Assembly: GCA_019244945.1 (NCBI GenBank)
Contig: JAFASD010000296.1
Span: forward strand, 1 to 5,080
Source of the DNA: Acidobacteriaceae bacterium
Lineage (GTDB): Bacteria; Acidobacteriota; Terriglobia; Bryobacterales; Bryobacteraceae
Direction: 5' to 3'
Length of the DNA stretch: 5,080 nt
Part shown: positions 1 to 5,080 of the stretch, in pieces
How positions within the stretch are numbered: the first letter of the stretch is position 1
Layout of the letters: every line of letters begins with the position of its first letter
Translations under genes and position numbers: made by a program
The notes under the pieces: generated by a model
Told to the model about the DNA's origin: nothing
Databases searched by the model: none
The model's input: the letters and a program-made list of their open reading frames with translations, nothing else

Positions 1-1700
1 GGCGTACACACGATGGGCTCGCTGCGGACGTTAAAGCTGGTGTTCACCATCAGGCCGTAACCTGTGAGGCGCTTAAACTCCTGCAGAATGTCATAAATGC
101 GCGCATTTTGCTCGCGATTGACGGTCTGAACACGCGCAGAGTAATCGACGTGGGTGATGGCCGGCACGTCGCTGCGGGGCGTATTCACCCATTCCTTCAG
201 ACTGAGCGCGGTCTCCGGTTTGGGAGATGCATAACGGCGTTCCGCGCGGACTTGATCGACCAAGAGCATATACGGCGAGAATTTCAGAAACTCGAAAAAA
301 GATGCGGCGTCCTCTTCGAGCACGATCGGCGCGAAAGGACGGAAACTTTCGCGGAACTTCGTGGCCAGGTTGAGATAGGACTGCATTTTTTCGCTGCGGG
401 CGTCAGCAAGGATGGAGCGGTTGCCCAAGGCCCGAGGACCGAATTCCATGCGCCCTTGGAATATGCCCACGACTTTGCCGTCCGCGATCGAACGAGCTAC
501 TGTCTGGCCGAGCGAACTCTCGGTGTATTTGTGATACGGAACACCGTTTTGCTCGAGAAAAGTTTCGACCTGTTCCGGCTGGAATTCGGGCCCGAGCAGA
601 GCCGCCTGCATCCGATCCTGTCGCCCGTGGCAATCTCGAGGATGGCCCTGCACATGATGCCAGATGTAAAAAGCCGCGCCCAACGCGCCGCCCGCATCGC
701 CGGCCGCCGGCTGAATCCAGATATCGTCGTACAGACCAGTTCGAAGCAGTTTTCCGTTGGCTACACAGTTGAGCGCTACGCCACCGGCGAGACACAACTG
801 CCGCTTGCCGGTAAGTGCTTGAGCGTAGCGAGCCATCTTGAAAACGGCATCTTCGGTCACCGCCTGAATCGAAGCCGCGAGATCCATCTCTCTCGACGTG
901 ATTTCAGATTCCGGATTGCGTGGCGGCCCGCCAAACAACTCGTCGAAGTGAACGTTCGTCATCTTCAGCCCGTCGAGATAGCCGAAGTATTCGAGATTCA
1001 GGCGAATGGATCCGTCTTCGCTGAAATCCGCGAGGTTATTGCGAATCTTTTCGACGTAGCGGGGCTCGCCGTAGGGCGCGAGCCCCATCAGCTTGTACTC
1101 GCCCGAATTCACTTTAAAGCCGCAAAAGTACGTGAATGCGCTGTACAACATGCCCAAGCTATGCGGAAAATGCATTTCCCTCAGCACACGCATTCGGTTC
1201 CCCTCGCCCAGGCCGATCGTGCTGGTAGCCCATTCGCCCACGCCGTCGACGGTCACGATGGCCGCTTCGGCAAAAGGAGAAGGGAAGAATGCGCTTGCAG
1301 CATGGGAATGATGATGTTCCGTGAACAGGAAGCGCTTGGGAACGCCATATCCCGCAGTGTTTAGAAAGCTTTCAATATGATGCGGAATCCATGCTTTATC
1401 TTTTAGCCACGCGGGAACGGCCATGAGAAACGATTTCCACCCCTTCGGCGCAACTTCGCGGTAAGTGGCGAGCAGCCGCAGGAATTTCGTGAGCGGTTTC
1501 TCGTAAAAGACCACCACATCGATTTCCCCACTGCGGACAGAGCCCGCGTCCAGGCAGTAAGCGATCGCATGCTTGGGCAAGCGCGGATCGTGCTTCTTGC
1601 GTGTAAAGCGTTCTTCCTGCGCCGCCGCTACAATCCGGCCATCCTGGACCAGGCAGGCGGCGCTGTCGTGATAAAAGGCGCTGATCCCTAAGATGTTCAC
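1..1700 (-). CDS. Carbamoyltransferase, NodU/CmcH/TobZ family (3' end cut by window edge)
   Basis: Predicted to transfer a carbamoyl group from carbamoyl phosphate, via carbamoyl-adenylate, to a hydroxyl of a sugar or other small acceptor in the cytoplasm. I translated 566 codons from the minus strand. The N-terminal ASKHA/Kae1-like domain opens with NILGISAFYHDSAA (residues 2-15) and EERFTRKKHDP (29-39). The metal-site pattern HxxxH is at H129/H133 in EHHHSHAASAF, followed by D152 in VDGVGEW and D335 in PAAGDAGGALGAA; these match the iron ligands described for TobZ, with identical H-to-D spacing as I recall it. The C-terminal domain has the signature FGPRALGNRSIL (420-431), FRPFAPIVLEED (453-464) and NTSFNVRSEPIVCT (553-566), which normally lies some 40 residues before the end, so little is missing. 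The start is GTG at 1700-1698, giving VNILGIS, the usual family N-terminus; it overlaps the stop of the upstream gene as GTGA. No frameshift or internal stop was seen. The acceptor is unknown; a glycan-linked role is inferred from neighbours. Confidence 0.95.
   Translation of the reverse strand, partial: MNILGISAFYHDSAACLVQDGRIVAAAQEERFTRKKHDPRLPKHAIAYCLDAGSVRSGEIDVVVFYEKPLTKFLRLLATYREVAPKGWKSFLMAVPAWLKDKAWIPHHIESFLNTAGYGVPKRFLFTEHHHSHAASAFFPSPFAEAAIVTVDGVGEWATSTIGLGEGNRMRVLREMHFPHSLGMLYSAFTYFCGFKVNSGEYKLMGLAPYGEPRYVEKIRNNLADFSEDGSIRLNLEYFGYLDGLKMTNVHFDELFGGPPRNPESEITSREMDLAASIQAVTEDAVFKMARYAQALTGKRQLCLAGGVALNCVANGKLLRTGLYDDIWIQPAAGDAGGALGAAFYIWHHVQGHPRDCHGRQDRMQAALLGPEFQPEQVETFLEQNGVPYHKYTESSLGQTVARSIADGKVVGIFQGRMEFGPRALGNRSILADARSEKMQSYLNLATKFRESFRPFAPIVLEEDAASFFEFLKFSPYMLLVDQVRAERRYASPKPETALSLKEWVNTPRSDVPAITHVDYSARVQTVNREQNARIYDILQEFKRLTGYGLMVNTSFNVRSEPIVCT
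1697..1700 (-). other. GTGA stop/start overlap (translational coupling site)
   Basis: On the minus strand the bases read GTGA: GTG starts the carbamoyltransferase and TGA ends the SGNH protein. Such 4-bp overlaps are typical of reinitiation by the same ribosome. This supports both the non-ATG start and co-regulated production of the two proteins, which are predicted to work in the same pathway. Confidence 0.85.
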
Positions 1701-3124
1701 AGGGAACCTACCAATACCGGCGAATGCATCCACGCCTGGAGCCTGCTGCTCGCGGTTTCCACTTGCTGGGTCAGGTAGCGGGCGTAGATGGTGTGCCCGA
1801 GCGCATCGAGATGTACCTTGTCGTGATAGAGCTGTTCCTGCCGGCCTTGTCCGCGGAAGAGAGCGACGGGGAAATGGACCGGCACGCCATACGGCTTCAA
1901 ACCGGTTCTAAGCTCCTCGACGATGCCGTCTTCATCCGCCGAATGCGCTCCGAAGAAGCCGGATTTCAGTTGCGGCAAGATCTCGACGATCACCTCGGCA
2001 TGATTTTCCTGCAACTCGCGAACTAAATCCACGTAGGCGCGAATCCCCTGCTCGCGTTGATACTTGAGACCTTGAGTAGAGTAAGTACCTAGTCTCGATT
2101 CCGTATATCGCCAAGTCAGGTGGCGGAACACCTCTTCGGCGGCAAACATCGGTTTGGCGTGGTTCGAAAAGAACGGCAGGGCTTCGAGGCCGTACAAAGG
2201 CCGGTACACATCGCCCACTGGAACACAGATGATGGCGAGATCCGCGCCGAAAGTCCCGAAGCGGCGGACATAGCCGAGCTCGTGAAATGGGCCCCAACCG
2301 TTCACCCCCATGTTCAGCACCTCTAGTTTCGGGTGACCGGTCTCTCTCAGGGCCGCTTCGAGGCGCCGCGCATAGAGATCCTTCTGATCGATGTAGGACC
2401 CTCCATAAAGGGTGGAATCTCCGAGCATCAGAATCCGGAAAACTCCGGGCAGTTTCTCGCGGGGAAAATCGGGCGCCCGCATACCGAAGGAGTTGAACCG
2501 CAGCGATGCACCACGTTCCCGAGTCACGGTCTGCCCGGGCAAAGGATAGTATCCGGCCTGCGGATCCAGCACGTACACCACCGGATGTCCAAACCCGAAA
2601 ATTCGCAGCGTGATTTCTGATGCCGCGAACAACAGAACCAGGCTCACTGCGGCTACGGCATAGGGCCGTGATCGCGGGACTCGCACCGAAGCGAAAGCCG
2701 CGTCCAGAAGCCGGACTTTGCGGTCATCCGCATCGGATTCTTTCCAGAGCGTCTGGTGCGTTTCCGATCGGCGGCAAAACGGATCGCTTGCGCCGAGCCG
2801 CTGGAACCAGCGTATGCAGGGCAACAGCACAAAGTAAATCGGAGCGAGCAGGAGAAAAGCTGCGGCGCGCCCCAGCCAATCTCCGAGCACCGCGAAAATC
2901 TGCCAGATGGTTCGCTCAAAGCTGCGCGAGCAGAGCGCGCCAATGCTCAAACCTGAACTGATCGCCGCGATACCGGCAGCAAGCGCGTGTCTTCCGAACG
3001 CAAAGCTGATGGATGCAATGCACAGGGCCAACGCCCAGACCACGCAGACCCTCAGGCGCGACGTTTCTGCTCGTGAATCATTGAAGGTTCGAAACCAGGA
3101 GATACTTCGAACACTGTCTTTCAT
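1697..3124 (-). CDS. Membrane-anchored SGNH/GDSL hydrolase-like protein with SxtJ-like N-terminal region
   Basis: A 475-residue protein in two parts. Residues about 24-128 hold three hydrophobic segments (about 24-42, 47-64, 86-104) and then IRWFQRLGASDPFCRR (104-119) and TLWKESD; this layout resembles SxtJ, a small membrane protein often encoded beside carbamoyltransferases. A fourth membrane segment (about 154-176) leads to an SGNH-type domain from about 185 to 455. There the nucleophile block is MLGDSTLYGG (Ser237), the Gly block is NMGVNGWGP (271-279), and the Asp-His block is HDKVHLDALGH (Asp435, His438). The usual GxND block appears as VPVGDVYRP (301-309), with Gly where Asn is expected. 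Family members act as O-acyl esterases or acyltransferases on glycans; the site of action here is probably the periplasmic face, but topology is not proven. ATG start, 19 bp after the GNAT gene; its stop overlaps the carbamoyltransferase start. The SGNH assignment is firm; the SxtJ assignment is by pattern only and the substrate is unknown. Confidence 0.87.
   Translation of the reverse strand: MKDSVRSISWFRTFNDSRAETSRLRVCVVWALALCIASISFAFGRHALAAGIAAISSGLSIGALCSRSFERTIWQIFAVLGDWLGRAAAFLLLAPIYFVLLPCIRWFQRLGASDPFCRRSETHQTLWKESDADDRKVRLLDAAFASVRVPRSRPYAVAAVSLVLLFAASEITLRIFGFGHPVVYVLDPQAGYYPLPGQTVTRERGASLRFNSFGMRAPDFPREKLPGVFRILMLGDSTLYGGSYIDQKDLYARRLEAALRETGHPKLEVLNMGVNGWGPFHELGYVRRFGTFGADLAIICVPVGDVYRPLYGLEALPFFSNHAKPMFAAEEVFRHLTWRYTESRLGTYSTQGLKYQREQGIRAYVDLVRELQENHAEVIVEILPQLKSGFFGAHSADEDGIVEELRTGLKPYGVPVHFPVALFRGQGRQEQLYHDKVHLDALGHTIYARYLTQQVETASSRLQAWMHSPVLVGSL
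1707..1712 (-). promoter_or_regulatory. Candidate ribosome binding site of the carbamoyltransferase
   Basis: The minus strand reads GGTAGG, six bases before the GTG start at 1700. It is only a partial match to the Shine-Dalgarno consensus, but its spacing is right and it is the best such site among the gene starts in this window. It lies inside the end of the upstream coding region. Confidence 0.45.
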
Positions 3125-3143
3125 GCTTGACGTTATGAACGGA

Positions 3144-3842
3144 TCACGCCTCTTTCGCGCGCTCTAGACCTCTTCCGTACCAGTTCACGTTGTCCCTGCC
3201 TTCCGCCGTGGTCAACAAATGCTTGAAACCCGCGGCCTCATACAAACGGTTTGCCTTATTGTCGGCATACGTCGGAGTGAACATGTATTCAAAGCCCAGC
3301 GAGCGAGCCTTCTCAATTGCCGCCGAGGTGAGCGCTGAACCGATTCCCTCACCGCTCGGGTTAGCGACTAGAGCGTGGAGAATGCACCAGGAAGTGGGAT
3401 TGCCGGCCTGGTGAAACAGGCCATTCAGCGGTTTTCTTTCCCACAATTGGCGGCCCATCGCCAGCACGGTTATGGGGTGTCGCACCGTGTGCCAGGCCAG
3501 CAGCGAAAGCAATTCCGCGGGGCGCTTTTTCAGCAGCGTCCAAAGCAGCCGGTTTCCGCCCCAACGGAGAACCACCATTCCACGGAGCCGATTCTCTTCC
3601 CGGAGTGCCAGGCATAGCCCGATGCCATTATCGGCAGACAACTCGGCGTAGTACATGCGTAAGAGCCTCTTGCCCGGCTCGCCTTTCAGCCGCCTGGTCA
3701 GGAGCCGCGCGTGAAGCTCCACAGCTTGATCGACCAGTTCGTCTTCTAGGATCGCTATTTGACCGATGGGGACACCCTCGTTATGTTGCGCGCCGGCGGG
3801 CTTCAATTGTGAATTAGTTCCATGGCGCGGGCTTTGCGCCAT
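3144..3842 (-). CDS. GNAT-family N-acetyltransferase-like protein
   Basis: A 232-residue protein with GNAT hallmarks in its C-terminal half. The acyl-CoA pyrophosphate loop is in LHALVANPSGEGIGSAL (155-171; SGEGIG standing for the R/Q-x-x-G-x-G pattern, with Ser in the first position) followed by helix LTSAAIEKARSLG, and motif B is NKANRLYEAAGFK (195-207). The N-terminal half contains EDELVDQAVELHARLL (33-48) and the central strand GMVVLRW (88-94). Between that strand and the CoA loop lie about 55 residues that are hydrophobic and basic, longer than usual. It probably acetylates an amino sugar or another amine of the glycan made by this operon, but the substrate cannot be read. The ATG at 3842 is the first possible start after an in-frame TAA three codons upstream, and overlaps the previous gene by 40 bp. 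A TTG at 3806 (220 residues) would instead give a 4-bp TTGA overlap and still keep the whole domain. Neither has a strong Shine-Dalgarno sequence. Confidence 0.88.
   Translation of the reverse strand: MAQSPRHGTNSQLKPAGAQHNEGVPIGQIAILEDELVDQAVELHARLLTRRLKGEPGKRLLRMYYAELSADNGIGLCLALREENRLRGMVVLRWGGNRLLWTLLKKRPAELLSLLAWHTVRHPITVLAMGRQLWERKPLNGLFHQAGNPTSWCILHALVANPSGEGIGSALTSAAIEKARSLGFEYMFTPTYADNKANRLYEAAGFKHLLTTAEGRDNVNWYGRGLERAKEA
3803..3806 (-). other. TTGA overlap: possible alternative TTG start of the GNAT gene
   Basis: The TGA stop of the FemAB-like gene overlaps a TTG codon that is in frame with the GNAT gene (its codon 13). The arrangement copies the GTGA junction further down the operon. 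If used, the GNAT protein would be 220 residues and the overlap 4 bp instead of 40 bp. TTG is a rarer start and no strong Shine-Dalgarno sequence is visible, so this is only a candidate. Confidence 0.3.
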
Positions 3843-4669
3843 AGCTCGCTTTTAGGAAACCGGTGAGCGATCGCATCGATGATTCTCCGGCTTTTAGATC
3901 CTATAAAGGGCTTGAGTATCGGGTTGAACACGATGGTGTCCTGCCACTCCTTCAACTGGAACCCCATCTGATGCTTGAAATGATCCAATCCTACCGTGTT
4001 CTCAAGCGATTTCAATCCGTAAGACACGTACTCAATCCGGGGGTCTTTCAACTTCTCTTTAGTAACCGAAAACACGAGCGCGTTGTTCGGATAATGAGCC
4101 AGGTAATCGGTGGCTGAACATTGCTCGAGGATCGTAAAATACTTTTCAACCAAGGCAGTCGCCATGAAAGCGGCGAGCTGCCCGTTCACCAAAGCGCCCC
4201 AGGCTTGGCAATCGCGCGTTCGTGCAGCCACTTCGCACATGCGAAGCCACTGCTTCTCGACCATGCTGCCACCGTGGCGCTGCTGCCGCGCTAAGGTTTC
4301 GAGGTGCAGTTCGAGGCCGCGCTTCGCCAGGTAAGCGAAATCAATCTGCTCGATGACGCAATTTTCAAGTCCGCGGCGAACCTGATTTCGCGCCTTCTTC
4401 TCGAGCAGTCCGAAATTATAATCGCGGTTCGAGCAAAGGAAGAGACCACCAGGACGGCCCTCCCCGGCAGAAATGGCCGGGAATCGCAGGCCGATCGCGG
4501 GGCCATCGATCCACACGCGAGCCTGTTCGCTCAAGCTCGGAGAGATCGCCCGATGATAAGGAATGCTGAGGTAGAAAAGAGCTTGCTGGTTGTACCAATA
4601 GGCGCTCTTGGTCTCGACGACACGATGCCCGCGCAGTTCCCAGAAATGCGCGAATTCTGCTGCGTTCAT
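3803..4669 (-). CDS. FemAB/GNAT-fold acyltransferase-like protein
   Basis: A 288-residue soluble protein with no signal peptide. The C-terminal half looks like the Acetyltransf_6/FemAB-type GNAT fold: a basic helix LLEKKARNQVRRGLENC (88-104), much like the helix preceding the domain in FemAB-related proteins, then WGALVNGQLAAFMATAL (157-173), HYPNNALVFSVTKEKL (192-207), and GLDHFKHQMGF (227-237), the family's late FK..MGF pattern. Related proteins use aminoacyl-tRNA or acyl-CoA donors to modify peptidoglycan or surface polysaccharides; the donor and acceptor here are unknown. The start is well fixed: an in-frame TGA lies two codons before the ATG at 4669, and the next in-frame ATG is at residue 136. 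It begins 25 bp after the glycosyltransferase stop, with no clear Shine-Dalgarno sequence, and its end overlaps the GNAT gene. Two acyltransferase-fold genes in a row suggest successive tailoring steps on one product. The superfamily call is fairly sure; the specific role is not. Confidence 0.8.
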   Translation of the reverse strand: MNAAEFAHFWELRGHRVVETKSAYWYNQQALFYLSIPYHRAISPSLSEQARVWIDGPAIGLRFPAISAGEGRPGGLFLCSNRDYNFGLLEKKARNQVRRGLENCVIEQIDFAYLAKRGLELHLETLARQQRHGGSMVEKQWLRMCEVAARTRDCQAWGALVNGQLAAFMATALVEKYFTILEQCSATDYLAHYPNNALVFSVTKEKLKDPRIEYVSYGLKSLENTVGLDHFKHQMGFQLKEWQDTIVFNPILKPFIGSKSRRIIDAIAHRFPKSELWRKARAMELIHN

Positions 4670-4694
4670 AATTCAGCGGCCAAACGAATTGTGT

Positions 4695-5080
4695 TCACGT
4701 GGGAGCGCAGGCACTTTCGATCAAATTGTTGAATTGGATGGCGACCGATTGGCGGGAGTAATGTTCGACGACGAATTCTCTGCCCTGCTGCCCCATCTCA
4801 TGCCGCCGCTGGGGGTCGTTTTTCAACTGCAGAATCGCCGCCGCGAGCGATTCCGGATGGTCCGGGTCGACACAAATGCCGCAACGGGCTTCCTCCGTTA
4901 ATCGCGCGATTTCACTGTCCTTGCCGACCGAAGCGACTAAGGGGCGCCCGCTCGCCAAAATCCAGTACACCTTCGAAGGAACGCATTCATTCTCGACACC
5001 GCTTTTCAACGTGACCAGAGACAGGTCCGCTGAAGAGAGGACGGACGGCACCTCTTCTCGCGGTTGAAATGGAAGGAAAC
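4695..5080 (-). CDS. Glycosyltransferase, GT4-like (C-terminal part only; 5' end outside window)
   Basis: The last 127 residues of a GT-B-fold glycosyltransferase that enters from beyond base 5080. The open frame runs to the window edge, reading FLPFQPREE before the GTG at 5051, so that GTG is internal and not the start. Visible motifs (numbered from the first complete codon) are FQPREEVPSVLSSADLSLV (4-22), the typical stretch before the donor site; VPSKVYWILASGRPLVA (33-49), the nucleotide-sugar-binding signature of WcaI-like GT4 enzymes; SEIARL (55-60) and CGICVDPDHPESLAAAI (67-83). The second Glu of the classical E-x7-E motif is a Trp (W39) here, a position that varies in this PSK-type subgroup. 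It likely transfers a sugar from a nucleotide donor to a lipid-linked or growing glycan on the cytoplasmic side; donor and linkage are unknown. It is the most upstream gene of the operon visible here, 25 bp before the FemAB-like gene. Confidence 0.92.
   Translation of the reverse strand, partial: FLPFQPREEVPSVLSSADLSLVTLKSGVENECVPSKVYWILASGRPLVASVGKDSEIARLTEEARCGICVDPDHPESLAAAILQLKNDPQRRHEMGQQGREFVVEHYSRQSVAIQFNNLIESACAPT

Noticed and set aside
689..713. GC-rich near-palindrome (gccggccgccggc) that could resemble a hairpin terminator
   Set aside because: It encodes the conserved Gly/Ala-rich PAAGDAGGA segment of the carbamoyltransferase and has no T-run after it.
403..795. A 130-codon minus-strand open frame
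   Set aside because: It is out of frame with, and inside, the carbamoyltransferase at its most conserved part; its Arg/Ser/Gly-rich product looks like a shadow.
108..1364. A 418-codon open frame on the plus strand
   Set aside because: It lies wholly antisense to the carbamoyltransferase, whose conserved motifs are all on the minus strand. The plus-strand product shows no recognisable domain and is Arg/His-rich, as expected of a shadow frame.
1932..2297. A 121-codon minus-strand open frame
   Set aside because: It is a shifted reading of the SGNH domain coding region, with no motifs of its own.
4670..4694. Gap between the glycosyltransferase and FemAB-like genes as a promoter site
   Set aside because: Only 25 bases long, with no -35/-10 pair or operator-like repeat; read as an ordinary intra-operon spacer.
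4304..4732. A 142-codon plus-strand open frame
   Set aside because: It is antisense to the FemAB-like gene and to the 3' end of the glycosyltransferase gene, with no recognisable domain.
5049..5051. GTG as the start of a 118-residue protein
   Set aside because: The frame stays open to the window edge, and the upstream residues FLPFQPREE are typical of the middle of GT4 enzymes, so this codon is internal.

Overview
The window is a stretch of bacterial chromosome of moderately high GC (roughly 55-60% by eye) in which every supportable gene is read from the minus strand. In transcription order (right to left) there are five genes: (1) the C-terminal end of a family-4-type glycosyltransferase, entering from beyond base 5080; (2) a FemAB/GNAT-fold acyltransferase-like protein; (3) a GNAT N-acetyltransferase-like protein; (4) a membrane protein with an SxtJ-like N-terminal part and an SGNH/GDSL hydrolase-like C-terminal part; (5) a large carbamoyltransferase of the NodU/CmcH/TobZ type, starting with GTG and leaving the window at base 1 shortly before its expected end. 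Spacing is 25 bp, a 40-bp (or 4-bp) overlap, 19 bp and a 4-bp GTGA overlap, so this looks like one operon. No internal promoter or terminator was seen, and no stretch over 300 bases lacks a gene.

The gene set suggests a locus that builds and decorates an extracellular or cell-surface glycan: a glycosyltransferase adds sugars, two acyltransferase-fold proteins and an SGNH protein could add or remove acyl groups (or link amino-acyl groups), and the carbamoyltransferase could add a carbamoyl group. Carbamoyltransferase genes next to SxtJ and SGNH proteins are a recurring neighbourhood in exopolysaccharide and exosortase-type clusters. The specific product cannot be read from the sequence. No RNA gene, mobile element, CRISPR array or long repeat was found.

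The host is probably a Gram-negative environmental bacterium. Gene style and content would fit an acidobacterium or a similar soil organism, but this is a weak guess because no phylogenetic marker gene is present.

The most noteworthy points are the apparent SxtJ-SGNH fusion translationally coupled to its carbamoyltransferase, the altered block III of that SGNH domain, and the amphipathic or hydrophobic insert in the GNAT protein. I see no clear sign of a wholly new system; this looks like a compact variant of a known glycan-tailoring module.
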